The notes beneath the pieces were generated by a model, which saw only the letters and a program-made list of their open reading frames with translations, did not search any database and was not told the origin of the DNA. The position numbers and the translations under genes were made by a program. Source: Nymphalis io (Eukaryota > Arthropoda > Insecta > Lepidoptera > Nymphalidae). From it: a stretch of 64,000 nucleotides of DNA. Each line of letters begins with the position of its first letter. Positions within the stretch are counted from its first letter, which is position 1. The DNA is taken from assembly GCF_905147045.1 (NCBI RefSeq), contig NC_065914.1, positions 1,054,001-1,118,000 on the forward strand, written 5' to 3'. Of the stretch, positions 1-11,937 are shown one piece after another.

Positions 1-449
1 ATTGTATTCCGTTTGTGTACCCATATAAATAAATAAATTAATTAATAAACCATATCATTCTTATATTTAATATTTCTAAATAAATTTAAAAGTGCAGCGT
101 TTCTCTACATTTCTATTTTTGGTTCGTATCAAGTGTCACGCGTCGAGTTTTTACTTTCAATCGAATTATTAAGGACATTATGCAATCACGAATTGGAACC
201 GGTGTATGATTAATTACGATTCACTTAACCGTTAAAATACGAGTGCGTAATTTAACGGTATACACATACGTTATTTTACCGCGGTGGACCTACGGATCAT
301 CGTTGGCAAAAACGTAATATTATAAAAAAATATATATATTTCAAATTTAATTAAGAATAAGACTAATGTTAAATGTAGTTATATATGTAAATTTATATAA
401 TCAAAAAGATTAACTAGAAAAATGACTCGAAGACAATTAATAATAAGCA
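1..449. other. AT-rich DNA without recognised features
   Basis: Nothing coding or repetitive recognised. A GC-richer patch at 180-300 (CGGTGTATGATTAATTACGA, ACCGCGGTGGACCTACGGAT) has no frame. Confidence 0.4.
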
Positions 450-461
450 ATGATATCATCC

Positions 462-772
462 GAAATGGCCTAGTGGTTAAAACGCGTGAATTTTAACCGA
501 TGATCGTCGGTTCAAACCCTGGCAAGCACCACTGAACTTCATGTGCTTAATTTGTGCTTATAATTCATCTCGTGCTTGACGTTGAAGGAAAACATCGTGA
601 GGAAACCTGCGTGTGTCTAATTTCATTGAAATTCCGCCACATGTGTATTCCACTAACCCGCATTGGAGCAGCGTGGTGGAATAAGGTTCTAAGGTGGAAT
701 AAACCTTCTCCTCAAAACGGAGAGGAGGCCTTAGCCCAGCAGTGGGACATTAAAAGGCTCTTACTGTACTGT
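462..772 (+). repeat. SINE family A, full-length, with 12-bp target-site duplication
   Basis: Head with A box TGGCCTAGTGG and B box GGTTCAAACCC, body CTCGTGCTTGACGTTGAAGG and GCATTGGAGCAGCGTGGTGG, tail CAGTGGGACATTAAAAGGCT. ATGATATCATCC flanks it exactly (450-461 and 773-784). Non-coding; the open frame at 554-904 through it is accidental. Confidence 0.92.
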
Positions 773-1349
773 ATGATATCATCCATGATAGGATTTCGAT
801 TTAAGGCGCCCCAAACGAAATCCACGCAAAACTACAAGACATCGCTAGTCGTATTTATATGTAAATCATTATTTCTATTTATAATCGCCGACAGGGAGCC
901 GTGAGAGTGCGTGTATGAATGGTTGCCTAATGCTTTGTGCGATACGTTCCCACATTACTCCGCAACTAATTGTACACAGGCTGCTCTGTTGAAATTAGAC
1001 ATCGAATATAGTCAGACTTGGAAATTAAAATGATGTTAAAACATGATAAACACTTGATTCTTTCTATATAAACGAATATGTAAAATATAAGAATGTATTG
1101 AATGAATGAATAATTATTTACTAGACTGAATTTTTTGACAATGAGTCTGATATTTTGAATTTGATTCAGTAACATATTATGGATGTTATATTATTCAGTA
1201 ACTATGCATTTAAACGTAAACTTAAGTAAATCATTTAATTTAATTAATTATTGTTAATTTTAAGCCAAATTTCATTTTATATACCTATAATTTCATATAT
1301 ATTTTTATATAGGTAGGCAAATGAGCATATGGGCCACCTGATGATCAGT

Positions 1350-1470
1350 GGTCACCAACGTCCATATCTGACACGTGTATCCACCAATGCGCAGTCTAGA
1401 AGCATGGTGGAATGACAGTCCTTAAAAAGGAGATACGGCCTTAGCAGTGGGGCATTTACTGTGTACACTT
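1350..1470 (+). repeat. SINE family A 3' fragment, degenerate
   Basis: CACGTGTATCCACCAATGCG, AGCATGGTGGAATGACAGTC, GAGATACGGCCTTAGCAGTG. Just before it, 1312-1362 (GTAGGCAAATGAGCATATGG, GGCCACCTGATGATCAGTGG) is the start of a repeat B. Confidence 0.6.
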
Positions 1471-1569
1471 ATTTAATCTCCAAGTTAAACGTAATTACAT
1501 CACATCGAGCAATCGTGTCAATCATTGCCGTTTATGATTAGCGAATACTAAACTGTAGCACGCTGTATA

Positions 1570-1680
1570 CAGACGAGGCCTTCGAGAAACGAAAGCGAAT
1601 ATAGTTAGTTATCGTTCTTTGTCTTACGTTGTTTATATATACGACCCGCGCAGTTCGACACGAATTTCTTTTTTAATTGG
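1570..1680 (+). promoter_or_regulatory. Promoter-like patch (weak)
   Basis: CTTCGAGAAACGAAAGCGAA (heat-shock-element-like inverted TTC/GAA), then TTATATATACG about 30 bases later and CGCGCAGTTCGACACG. No frame follows. TATA-to-initiator spacing is shorter than normal, so this is only a hint. Confidence 0.15.
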
Positions 1681-1744
1681 ACGACACTAATATATGTTAA
1701 TGAGCTTTGTGATCAAACTAAGGGGCATCACGCACTTATCACTT

Positions 1745-2152
1745 ATTCTACTACCAAACGGCAATACCTGGTATTGTTGTGTTCCAGTTTGAAGGGCGAG
1801 TCAGCCAGTGTAACTACAAACAAAAAGGACATACTTACTAGTGATTGGTAGTGGTAGTTGACTTTGTGCAAGCTCGTCTGGGTAGGTACCACACACTCAT
1901 CAGATATTCTACCGCAAAACAGCAGTACTTGGTATTGTTGTGTTCCGGTTCGAAGGGTGAGTGAGCCAGTGTAATTACAGGCACAAGGGACATAACATTT
2001 TAGTTCCCAAGGTTGGTGGCGCATTGGCGATGTTAGCGATGGTTAACATTTCTTACAGTGCCAATGTCTATGGGCGTTGGTGACCACTTACCAGTACATA
2101 ACATCAGGTTGCCCATATGCTCGTCCGTTTACCTACACTATAAAAAAAATTA
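1745..2152 (-). repeat. Repeat B: partial plus full copy in tandem
   Basis: A partial copy (1745-1830) and a nearly complete one (1845-2152), both minus-oriented; CTGGTATTGTTGTGTTCC and TTGGTATTGTTGTGTTCC recur 170 bases apart. The full copy ends at the T-run complement after GCTCGTCCGTTTACCTAC. Confidence 0.85.
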
Positions 2153-2717
2153 CATCTTAGTTTGTGGCAGTGACACAAGGCCCAAAAACCGAGTATATTA
2201 TTCTGTAAACAGACTTAGTATGTCTTTTCCTCCTCTACTTGTCGGCCGATTTTATATATTTTTTATTTGACAACTATTGACGAACTTAGGTAGTGCCAAA
2301 AAAAAAAGGAAATGAGAGAGGAGAAAAATACAAAATTTTCTTTTACACATTAAAAAAAATTATAATGATTGAGTTCGAAATCTGTGTTAAATAAAAACGC
2401 CATGATCTTCAAGGTAATCTCCTAGAGGAAATTAAGCCGCAGGACAGAACTACTTTACATATACCTACACATTATATGCGCAACGCCGGAAACAATTTCG
2501 ATGTATATAATTGACGAAAAACTGCGGAAACACAAAGGTCATAGCATTGAAATATGAAAATATATACGAACTTATAAAAGCTCGGCCTTAAAGTTACATT
2601 CAACTCTGCATTTACAGTTACTTTAGGAGAATATTTTAAGATTACAAGGCGTAGTAAAGTAGGATTAAAATTTTATTGTCTTGACGTATTATTTGTCTTA
2701 TATTTGAATAACCGAAT

Positions 2718-3027
2718 CCGTAACCGTAACAGCCTGTGAATGTCCCACTGCTGGGCTAAAGGCCTCCTCTCCTCTTTTTGAGGAGAAGGTTTGGAGCTTA
2801 TTCCACCACGCTGCTACAATGCGGGTTGGTAGAATTCACATGTGGCAGAATTTCAGTGAAATTAGACACATGTAGGTTTTCTCACGATGTTTTCCTTCAC
2901 CGTAAAGCACGAGATGAATTATAATCACAAATTAAGCACATGAAAATTCAGTGGTGCTTGCCCGGGTTTGAACCCACGATCATCGGTTAAGATTCACGCG
3001 TTCTTACCACAGGGCCATATCGGCTAT
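2718..3027 (-). repeat. SINE family A, full-length, with 11-bp target-site duplication
   Basis: AACAGCCTGTGAATGTCCCA to CACAGGGCCATATCGGC. AATAACCGAAT flanks it at 2707-2717 and 3028-3038. Carries the intact B box (minus): CCGGGTTTGAACCCACG. Confidence 0.92.
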
Positions 3028-3349
3028 AATAACCGAATAACTAGTATATTTTATGTATGTATATATAAATATGTAATTGATATTTCATCGCGGAACATTT
3101 TCGGTTTAGTATTTGTAGGTATAGAGGGCCGGTGACAATTTTTTTAACAGTTACGAACGGTCTAAGGTTTGCTTATAGAGAATGATTTTAGCATTAAGCC
3201 TGTCTCTAGTTTTGAAAATACATATATGAACTAACACATTTTTAAGGTGTCGCTTAATGTTTATTTATACATACATATAATATGTATTTAAATAAAGGAT
3301 AGAAGTAGAAGTTCAAGCGTATGCGGAAAAAGAAAACAAGAATACTCTA

Positions 3350-3560
3350 TTCCTTCGCTCCCATATATCCGATGTAAGGGCAAGCCGACACGACCGGAAC
3401 GAGCTTGGGCGTAAGATCAGCTTTACTTGTTTTAGGAAGCACGGCAGTTTTATAATTAAAAACAAAACTTAAAACACTGGGCTGCTATTACGAGGAGTTT
3501 CTTGACAAAAACCTTTAACTGACTCGGGAGAGCATTGTTATAAAGCCAAGATGGCTGTCA
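3350..3560 (-). repeat. SINE family D, old copy
   Basis: CAAGCCGACACGACCGGAAC, GGAAGCACGGCAG and later ATTGTTATAAAGCCAAGATG fit the minus orientation of D with heavy decay. Confidence 0.5.
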
Positions 3561-3564
3561 TATA

Positions 3565-4160
3565 TAATACATAAGTTATATACATACGTAAGTATGTATA
3601 TGTTATGTAGATATATACAATATTGCGTTGACTTATTACTAGCTAGCTAGTAACATCAATTAAAACTACAAAATTAGTCGCCGATCATTCTACGTGTTTC
3701 CGTCACACATGATATTGGCAGAATATTTTGTGCTCAAAACAAAGATACAAGTAAATTAAAAAAAATATATTGCTAAGCTGACAACTCATAATAAATATTT
3801 ATGTCATAATTTGCATAAACCACTATATACAATACACGAAAAACTAGAAATACAAAATGAAAATGCATTTTATAATTTATATAAATTATAAAATTTCGTC
3901 TTTACATAACTCTAACAACCCAGTTTCACTGAACACAATAAATATTATATGCGAACTCACTTATCGTATCTCACTCGTAGAATGTTGATATCCGACTTTT
4001 GATAACACGTTTTCTCGTGCGTGTATTCTTTAAATGTTATAATTATTAAAGTCAATGTCGCATATCATTTGCTGACATTTGACCTATTCTACGAGGAGTA
4101 CGAACTTCCTTATTGAACAGCTCTACATGGTCAAGATGGTTCATTCACTAAATATCTATC
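3565..4160. other. AT-rich DNA without recognised features
   Basis: Only short AT-rich inverted stretches such as ACATACGTAAGTATGTATAT near 3590. No gene, no recognised repeat. Confidence 0.4.
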
Positions 4161-4164
4161 CATT

Positions 4165-4535
4165 TTGACCATCCATTTAATTACACTCACCCTTCAAACC
4201 GGAACACAAAAATACCAAGTACTGGTGTTTTGCGGTAGAATATCTACTCATCAGATATACAGGATTGTACCAAATACCCAAATGAGCTTGCTCAAAGCCC
4301 TACCACCAGTAGATGTATATTTAGATATAGATTTACTAGTTTTCGCCCGCAACTTGACTCGCATTTTGGGGAGGAGGGGAGGTGTTAGGCATCTAAACAT
4401 AAAGCTATTTTAAAAAAATTAGCCTATGTCCAATGTCAAACATGCTTCATACCAAATTTCATCCCATTCGTTCAATATCTTAGCCGTGAAAGTGTAACAC
4501 ACAGACAGCGTTACTTTCGCATTTATAATATTGGT
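4165..4535 (+). repeat. Repeat B fragment followed by repeat H
   Basis: B at 4165-4310 (CACCCTTCAAACCGGAACAC, GCCCTACCACCAGTAGA). H at 4318-4535: TAGTTTTCGCCCGCAACTTG, CATACCAAATTTCATCCCAT, TTAGCCGTGAAAGTGTAACA, TTACTTTCGCATTTATAATA, a tail common in lepidopteran transposons. H recurs reversed at 8168-8360 and weakly at 13870-13980. Confidence 0.7.
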
Positions 4536-4828
4536 AACAGCCTGTTAATGTCCCACTGCTAAGGCCTCCTCTCCCCTTTTGAGGACAAGGTTTGGAGCTT
4601 ATTCTACCACGCTGCTCCATTGCAGGTTGGTGGAATACACATGTGGCAGAATTTCACTGAAATTAGACACATGTAGATTTCCTCACGAATTTTTCCTTCA
4701 ACGTCAAGCTCAAGATGAATTATATTCACAAATTAAGCACATGAAAATTCAGTGGTGCCTGCCCGGATTTGAATTCACGATCATCGGTTAAGATTCACGC
4801 GTTATTACCACTGGGCCGTTTCGGATAT
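4536..4828 (-). repeat. SINE family A
   Basis: AACAGCCTGTTAATGTCCCA to ACCACTGGGCCGTTTCGGAT. Inserted exactly at the end of repeat H. Confidence 0.88.
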
Positions 4829-5154
4829 TAGTATATGTATATTTAAAATATTGACAATTATGTGAACTAAGTTATAGTCCAGCCTTGAGAACGTTATATA
4901 GTTACAAAAACATAAACACGTAAGCTATTAAACTTGCTTATTTTTAGAATTAATAACGAGTAAAAAAAATTACTTCATAGATGATGTACGTATGTTTGTA
5001 TATTCTAAGTTACTTTTAGCATCTGTCCGTTTATTTGCTTATTTATTCTAACTATATATAAATCAAAATAGATTTGGATTTGATTTGAAATATAATATAA
5101 GTAATAATTTTTTTTGCAAGTGCTAAGATAAAATGCATTCAAAAATAGACTAAA

Positions 5155-5255
5155 TGTTTCCAACTGTGTAACCACCAACACGCAATGTAGCAGCGTGGTG
5201 GAATATGCCGCAATACCTCCTCAACGGGAGAGTTATTTACTAAAGCCTAATTGTA
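5155..5255 (+). repeat. SINE family A 3' fragment
   Basis: AACCACCAACACGCAATGTA, GCAGCGTGGTGGAATATGCC, CCTCCTCAACGGGAGAG. 4829-5154 shows nothing else. Confidence 0.6.
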
Positions 5256-5614
5256 ACAGTAACAAGACGAAGCCAGGCTGATTGGATAGTGTACTATAAT
5301 TTGAATACACATTCTTGATCAGAATTTCGATAAAAACGTATGATAATTTTCAAGGTAATCTAAAGAGGAACTCAGTTACAAGGTCTAAGGTCCTCGATCA
5401 CTGCAATGGAAGGATTAGTAAAACCAAAAGACTTAATCTTCCGGTATTCACTGTGAACCGGTACTTCGACCGCTGGCTTTGGTTTTACAGGGGCGGATTT
5501 AGGGGATCTTAGGCCATATCCGGGGCTTCCATAATAGAAAACTTATAAAACCAATTTCGACGAATACACAAGAAAACAAGAATAAACCTTGCATTATATT
5601 CTATTTCTCCGTAT

Positions 5615-5838
5615 GTTCCATTTTACTGGTGGTAGGGGTTTGCGCAAGCTCGTCTGGGTGGGTACCACCCACTCCTCAGATATTCTACCGCAAATCAGTA
5701 GCAGTACTTGGTATTGTTGCGTTCCAGTTTAAAGGGTTGTAAAGCCAATGTCAATGGGCGTTGGTGACCAAACTGCTTACCATCAGATGACTCATATACT
5801 TGGTGATGGTTCGCCTACTACTCTATAAAAAATGTTTT
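5615..5838 (-). repeat. Repeat B
   Basis: ACTGGTGGTAGGGGTTTGCG, GCTCGTCTGGGTGGGTACCA, TTGGTATTGTTGCGTTCCAG, GGGCGTTGGTGACCAAACTG, with the middle deleted. 5256-5614 holds no recognised feature. Confidence 0.85.
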
Positions 5839-6327
5839 TAAAAGAATTTAATTTGTAAATAAATTATTACTAAAACGATATATGACGATGTAACGTAATG
5901 TATGACCATATATCGAACACGACAGCCAATCTCAGACACAAGGAACAAGAGATCACCACTAAACTCCGAGCTTCTACGTCACGATTCGAGTATGAACCAA
6001 TGACCTTGGATCTATACCATAAAAAGCTGATCAACGACGCAGCTTGAACATATAGACAAAGGATATATATAAATTGTATTTAAAATGTTTAAATACAATA
6101 ACTATTACGATAAAACAAAAGAATTGTTAAGGAAAATGAATATGTAGACGATTTTAATAGAAGACTATTGTATGTTAATGAAACCACAGCGAACAGACAA
6201 GATGAGACTTAATTTTGCTCAACAATGAAGTCTTTTGGCGTTTGTTCATTTATTAAATCATTAATAAATATTAACGCCCTTGCTTATTCGCTTAAACAAT
6301 TATTTCTTTCATCCTATCATCATTGCT

Positions 6328-6440
6328 GACGGGTCGGTTGGCGTTGTTGGTAGATACTTGCATTTCACGCCGAAGGTTGTGGTTTCGATTCCCACCCAGG
6401 ACAGACATTTGTGTGCATGAACATGTCTGTTTGTCTTGAC
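6328..6440 (+). repeat. SINE family C head fragment
   Basis: GGGTCGGTTGGCGTTGTTGG (A box), GGTTTCGATTCCCACCCAGG (B box), GTGTGCATGAACATGTCTGT. The body is missing. 5840-6327 holds nothing recognised. Confidence 0.75.
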
Positions 6441-6894
6441 GCGTCCGTGACGTTTACCTCGCGAATTCACAAACCATTGCGCTATTGGCCATTGCGTAAA
6501 ACCGCTAATTACTAAATTTGTTCAAGATCCGTCTATCGATCACGTTAGATGGATAATCAATAACATCTTAGCTAAACTCTCCTACTATTCTAAAGTAAAA
6601 AATGAAAGAAAAATAATTTGGTTTTTGTTACGTGTTAGTGAATCCGAGTCATTCAGAATAGCTCACCTGCATACGGATGGAAATTGAGAGTTGAAGATCA
6701 AGCTCAGTGGTGTACCATTGTAAGTAAGTATATTAGAAATTTGACGAAACATTTTTGTCTTCCTGAATAAAAATATATAACAAATTAAAACATCGTTTTA
6801 ATGAATACATTTAAAATAAAGTAATGAAAAAATATGTTTAATATTGAACCTTTTTTTAAAATTACAAATATACGAATTTAATGAATTTTTACTC

Positions 6895-7130
6895 CTTTTT
6901 TTTATAGTCTTACGCTTGACCTATTGTGGTCAAGCGTAAGATACACCTGATGGTTAGTACTGATGCAGCTTAAGATAGATGCTAATTCATTTCTATCTTT
7001 AAATTCACTCACCAAACTATGTTAAAAAAATTCGTCAGAGCCATTGTATCTATCAACCCGCATTGGAGCAGCGTGGTGCATTACGCTTCAAACCTTCTCC
7101 TAAAGAGGACCTTAACTCAATAATAGGTTA
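6895..7130. repeat. Old repeat with local hairpin, then SINE A fragment
   Basis: 6895-7015 is a diverged relative of 60958-61205 (ACACCTGATGGTTAGTACTG). It contains a perfect 14-bp stem (6908-6921 / 6928-6941, loop TATTGT). 7050-7125 is a SINE A scrap (CCCGCATTGGAGCAGCGTGG). Confidence 0.65.
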
Positions 7131-7439
7131 GATTTTTATAAGTCAATACGCTTGAGGATAAAGTCCACTTCAAATCTCTACAACACGCCAACGCCACTCC
7201 TATAGAAATACCAAAAAACGACAGAAAGTTAGCGTCAGGAAATCGCGTGACAGCGTCAACTTAGTAATGGCCAGACGTTACGAGAATAATACATTGAGAA
7301 AATAACTCGGTGGAAACGGATGTGACGTAAGGTACAAGCGATGACCGACTTATAATTATATATATTTAATTTTGACATTGGAACCCTGCCTTTGGTAATG
7401 CTGTTTCACGTAACTTAAGGGAACGGAGCATATATTTTA

Positions 7440-7680
7440 ATTACATTTATCAATACTGTATCATGAGGATTCAAAAGTGTCTCTATAAGCCAACTTGAGA
7501 AAAGAACTAGGTCATTTGATTTGATATTTGAATGATTGAATAACAGTGCCTGTTTTAATAAGCCATTTTACAAGTTCAATTAAATTTGAAGCTACCAACG
7601 GTTCGGATTGTGGATTATACAGGAAAGACCCGAAACTCGGTAATTAGGTAAGTACTCTTTTTCATCGTCCGTATATGTAA
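7440..7680 (+). repeat. Repeat E, diverged
   Basis: TGAGGATTCAAAAGTGTCTC, AATTTGAAGCTACCAACGGT, TTATACAGGAAAGACCCG. 7131-7439 and 7681-8165 show no gene; 7970-8140 may be more of the same family (ATGAATACTAACCAGAAGCT). Confidence 0.5.
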
Positions 7681-8167
7681 ATGCAACAATCATTTAAAAT
7701 TTAATCAAAAATACTAACCCATGATAATAATTTATAAAATATCACAAATATATCTTAGTATGTATGTTTATTGGTATGTATAAGTATATAAGTATTTTTT
7801 TAGAAATGACATCTACTGTTGTCCTTGATGCTTCCTGCGATGCTGAACTTTGGTTTAGGACGCCGTCAACATCGGGAGGACATGGAGTACTGATTATCAC
7901 CCCGTCATAAACCTAATCGTGGACGGGTTCTAATGGTTAGCGTTTATTATTCTCTTAGAGTAATTTATTTCTCTTCTTCGTTTACAAACTTTTTCTGTAC
8001 TTTCCATTTGTTTCGCTGGTAGATCCATTTAATAAGGCCGCCTTTTGTATATATATGTCGACCAAGCAATTGTTATATATATATACACAATTCAATGAAT
8101 ACTAACCAGAAGCTCTTTTATCATCTAATTTCTTATATATCATGATATTCCTATCATCGATTTTTCT

Positions 8168-8685
8168 AATATTATAAAAGCGAAAGTAACTTTGTCTCTG
8201 TTACGCTTCCGCGGCTAAGTCATGAACCGATTTTGATAAAATTTAGTATGAAGCAAGCGTTAAGCCTAAGTAAGGACAGTCTACTACTTTTTTATACTTA
8301 ATACCAGGCCCCCGCCTCCAAAACGCGGGCGCACCGCGAGCGTATACTAGTATGTTATAAGTGGGGAAATCAAAATGTACTTTTTTTTTATATAGAATAG
8401 GAAGGTGGACGAGCATATGGGCCACCTGATGGTAAGTGGTCACCAAACGCCCTTAGACATTGGCATTGTAAGAAATGTCAACCATCGCTTATAGCCAATG
8501 CGCCACCGACCTTGGGAACTAAGATTTTATGTCCCTTGTGCCTGTAATTACACTGGCTCACTCACCCTTCAAACCGGAACACAACAATATCAAGTATTGC
8601 TGTTTCGCGGTAGAATATCTGATGAGTGGGTGGTACCTACCCAGACGAGCTTGCACAAAGCCCTACCACCAGTAAATTATTTACT
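8168..8685. repeat. Repeat H (-) then full-length repeat B (+)
   Basis: H at 8168-8360: TTATAAAAGCGAAAGTAACT, GAACCGATTTTGATAAAATT. B at 8380-8685 is a reference copy: T-run, AGGTGGACGAGCATATGGGC, AAACGCCCTTAGACATTGGC, GGAACACAACAATATCAAGT, CACAAAGCCCTACCACCAGT. It shares diagnostic variants (TATCAAGTATTGC, GTTTCGCGG) with the copy at 11255-11560. Confidence 0.88.
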
Positions 8686-9049
8686 TTATTGAAGTAGACC
8701 TTTATAAGCAATTTTAATCGTGATATTAAAGGAATTATGTTAAATTAAACTTATATATACCACCGTCAAATATAATAAAGTTATCTTCTCACACAGAAGT
8801 CAGTAGTTACTCCTTTTATGTAACGAAATACATAATTTCAATTCAATTAAACAAAAAAATATATATTTTATAACGGCTTATATATATTAACGGCAATATA
8901 AATAGGTTCAGTTCCGTATCTTGTCTGTTTCTGTTTGTTAAGTGATTTTGTTTGGGAGCTATAGAAGTACTTTAGTATTTTCAATATAAAAAACATTAAG
9001 AAAACAAAAATATATATGAAACATGCAAAATTATATAACCTGGGACATC

Positions 9050-9303
9050 CTGGGACATTTTTCACACACGGCCATCTGATACCAAATTTGAACGAAGCTT
9101 GTGCTATGGAAACCAGACAACTGATATACTACATATATTACTTTTCTTTTGTAAATACATACTTATATAGATAATTACACCCAGACTCGGGACAAACAGA
9201 CATGTTCATGCACACAATGTCACACATGTCTCTCCCGGATGGGAATCGAACCCACAACCTTCGGCGTGAAAGGCAAGTATCTACCAACCACGCCAACCGG
9301 CTC
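9050..9303 (-). repeat. SINE family C, near full-length
   Basis: CCTGGGACATTTTTCACACA, CATGTTCATGCACACAATGT, GGGAATCGAACCCACAACCT (B box, minus), ACCACGCCAACCGGCTC. Confidence 0.88.
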
Positions 9304-9559
9304 ATCAATATATCCTTAAATTATTCATAAAATGATGACTGTCGTACTTGGCCACCGTGCACACTTATCTAAAAGGCCACGAACAAAGCTCAACGATACA
9401 AATGCAAAAGAGACACACGACCATTTTCGTACAAGCTTAAATAGTACCTTAATTATAGGCGCCGTTAACGTTAACCTTGAAAATAAATATGACAATTAAG
9501 CGAGTTAAAAATATATATATAATGTTATGACTTACCTCAGAACTTATACTTAAGAAATT

Positions 9560-9720
9560 ATAATTATCTTACGGCCTTAATTATAAACGTTGCTTGGCGA
9601 CTGCTTAGTGAAACAGTGATATCTGATCTCTCTCTGTCATTATTGTTTTGAGATTGGATAGAAGGAGACACAGCATTGTTTAACTAACCACCCGCTACAC
9701 ACCGTTTATAAGTATGATCT
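9560..9720. repeat. Repeat G copy
   Basis: GGAGACACAGCATTGTTTAA and CTAACCACCCGCTACACACC recur, diverged, at 19935-20015 (CTAACTAACCACCCGGTAGA) and in part at 20330-20480. Unclassified. 9721-10280 shows nothing else. Confidence 0.45.
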
Positions 9721-10281
9721 TTAATAATGAAAGAAAAATTATCAAATAGTTTTCTTAAATTTAAAAGACCGGACGGTGCTTCGCTTGGGTCACACAATCA
9801 ATCAGTTATAAATTTTGTGAAAAATTGTGTTTATTCAAGATATATTTAAAATATATAATTAAAAATCAAAAACTTATATAAACACAAAATTTGAGCCAGA
9901 TCTACACAGTCGTTTACGAGATACACAAAATATATACATACGGAAATTGCTTATTTCATATTATTATATACACACACATATATAAATATATATTATGTTC
10001 TGGAATGACGTTATAAGTGCGAGGAAGATAAATATATAACTCGCATCTCTTCCAACTTACGCCACGCATACCAGGGAATCGGCTTTCACCGAATGTTATA
10101 TTTTCAATGATTCACTTTCCGACCCGACTGAGATTCTACAATATTGTACGGAAAAAAAATCTATTGAATTATTTAACCAACTTTGAATATGTGTAGTTCG
10201 AACATTAGTTTATTTCGTATTGTTACTTGTTATTGGATATAATGCAACAGTTTCGTTCGACTCCAACTAAACAAAATCGTA

Positions 10282-10400
10282 ATTATTGTAAGTGGTCACC
10301 AAAACCAATACACATTGGCATTGTAAGAAATATTAACCATTCCGCATCGCCAACGCGCCACCAACCCTTGGAACCAATAATAAAAACACCAGTAGAAGTA
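10282..10400 (+). repeat. Repeat B fragment
   Basis: TAAGTGGTCACCAAAACCAA, CACATTGGCATTGTAAGAAA, AACGCGCCACCAACCCTTGG. Confidence 0.7.
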
Positions 10401-10518
10401 ATAAATTTTATTATGTGTTAATTTTAATATCTTTAATATAATAACGTATGAGATATTTTAAATTAAATTATAACAAAATGTCATATATTGTTAATTTGAT
10501 GACAATCGTTCAGTTCTC

Positions 10519-10798
10519 TTCGCGCGTGAATCTTAACCGATGATCGTGGGTTCAAACCCGGGCAAGAACCACTGAATTTTCATGTGCTTAATTTGTGATT
10601 ATAATTCATCTCGTGCTTTACGGTGAAGGAAAACATCGTGAGGAAACCTGCATGTGTCTAATTTCACTGAAATTCTGCCACATGTGAATTCTACCAACCC
10701 GCATTGGAGCAGCGTGGTGGAATAAGCTCCAAACCTTCTCCTCAAAAAGAGGAGAGGAGGCCTTTAGCCCAGCAGTGGGACATTCACAGGCTGTTACG
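10519..10798 (+). repeat. SINE family A, 5'-truncated, with 11-bp target-site duplication
   Basis: Begins inside the head (GCGCGTGAATCTTAACCGAT), so the A box is lost, and ends CAGGCTGTTACG. GTTCAGTTCTC flanks it at 10508-10518 and 10799-10809, so the truncation happened at insertion. Confidence 0.9.
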
Positions 10799-10989
10799 GT
10801 TCAGTTCTCCGTTTTTTATATATGCGCGGGAAAAACAATTTTTTTTTTAACTTTCTTTCATACCAAACAATACCAATGACGTTCTGAAACCGATTATATT
10901 TTTATTAAATCAAATACAATATAAAAATATGTAATTATTAAATATATTAAATGAAGTACATAAATAAGTATTTCTAACACTAAGAAGTA

Positions 10990-11560
10990 CAGACCCTTGT
11001 GCCTGTAGTTACATTAGCTCGCTCAAAATTAAAACCGGGACACGACGATACTGAATATTCCTTTTTACTTTCGACTGTCTTATGAGTGGGTGGTAATTTC
11101 ATAAATAGGCTTGCACAGAGCCATACCACCAAGTAAATACTGAGATTAACGCGCCAAACATACCCTTCAGCTTTATATATTAGTATAGACGGTAACTACA
11201 AAGAATGTTTATTATTTATTTATTAGATATCTCCAAAAAAGGTACACACTTACGAGTTTTTTTTTTTTTTTTTATAAAATAGGAAGACGGACGAGCATAT
11301 GGGCCACCTGATGGTAAGTGGTCACCAAACGCCCTTAGACATTGGCATTGTAAGAAATGTCAACCATCGCTTACATAGCCAATGCGCCACCAACCTTGGG
11401 AACTAAGATTTTATGTCCCTTGTGCCTGTAATTACTCTGGCTCACTCAACCTTCAAACCGGAACACAACAATATCAAGTATTGCTGTTTCGCGGTAGAAT
11501 ATCTGATGAGTGGGTGGTACCTACCCAGACGAGCTTGCACAAAGCCCTACCACCAGTATA
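10990..11560 (+). repeat. Diverged repeat B and a full-length repeat B
   Basis: 10990-11140 is an old B (GACCCTTGTGCCTGTAGTTA, GAGTGGGTGGTAATTTC). 11255-11560 is a near-intact B with a 17-base T-run at its start and CCCTACCACCAGTA at its end. Confidence 0.85.
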
Positions 11561-11637
11561 ATATAACATCAACAACAGTAACAGTAGTACATAACATCAT
11601 GTAATAATATTTTAAAATATATTATGTAGTACAGTAC

Positions 11638-11937
11638 AGTAACAGCCTGTTAATGTCCCACTGCTGGGCTAAGGCCTCCTCTTCCTTTTTGAGGAGAAGG
11701 TTTAGAGCTTATTCCACCACGCTGCTCCAATGCGCGTTGGTAGAATACACATGTGACATAATTTCAATGAAATTAGACAGATGCAGGTTTCCTCACGATG
11801 GATTTCCTTCACCGTCAAGCACGAGATGAATTATAATTACAAATTAAGCACATGAAAATTCAGTGGTGCTTGCCCGGGTTTGAACCCACGATCATCGTTT
11901 AAGATTCACGCGTTCTAACCACTAGGCCATCTCGGCT
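11638..11937 (-). repeat. SINE family A, full-length
   Basis: AACAGCCTGTTAATGTCCCA to CTAACCACTAGGCCATCTCG. B box (minus) CCGGGTTTGAACCCACG intact. Confidence 0.88.

Noticed and set aside
1743..2024. 93-residue minus frame and similar frames at 8498-8692, 17652-17837 and 62623-62811
   Set aside because: All are readings of repeat B. They share wording (e.g. LTLQTGTQQYQ) only because the DNA repeat is shared; copies carry indels and stops.
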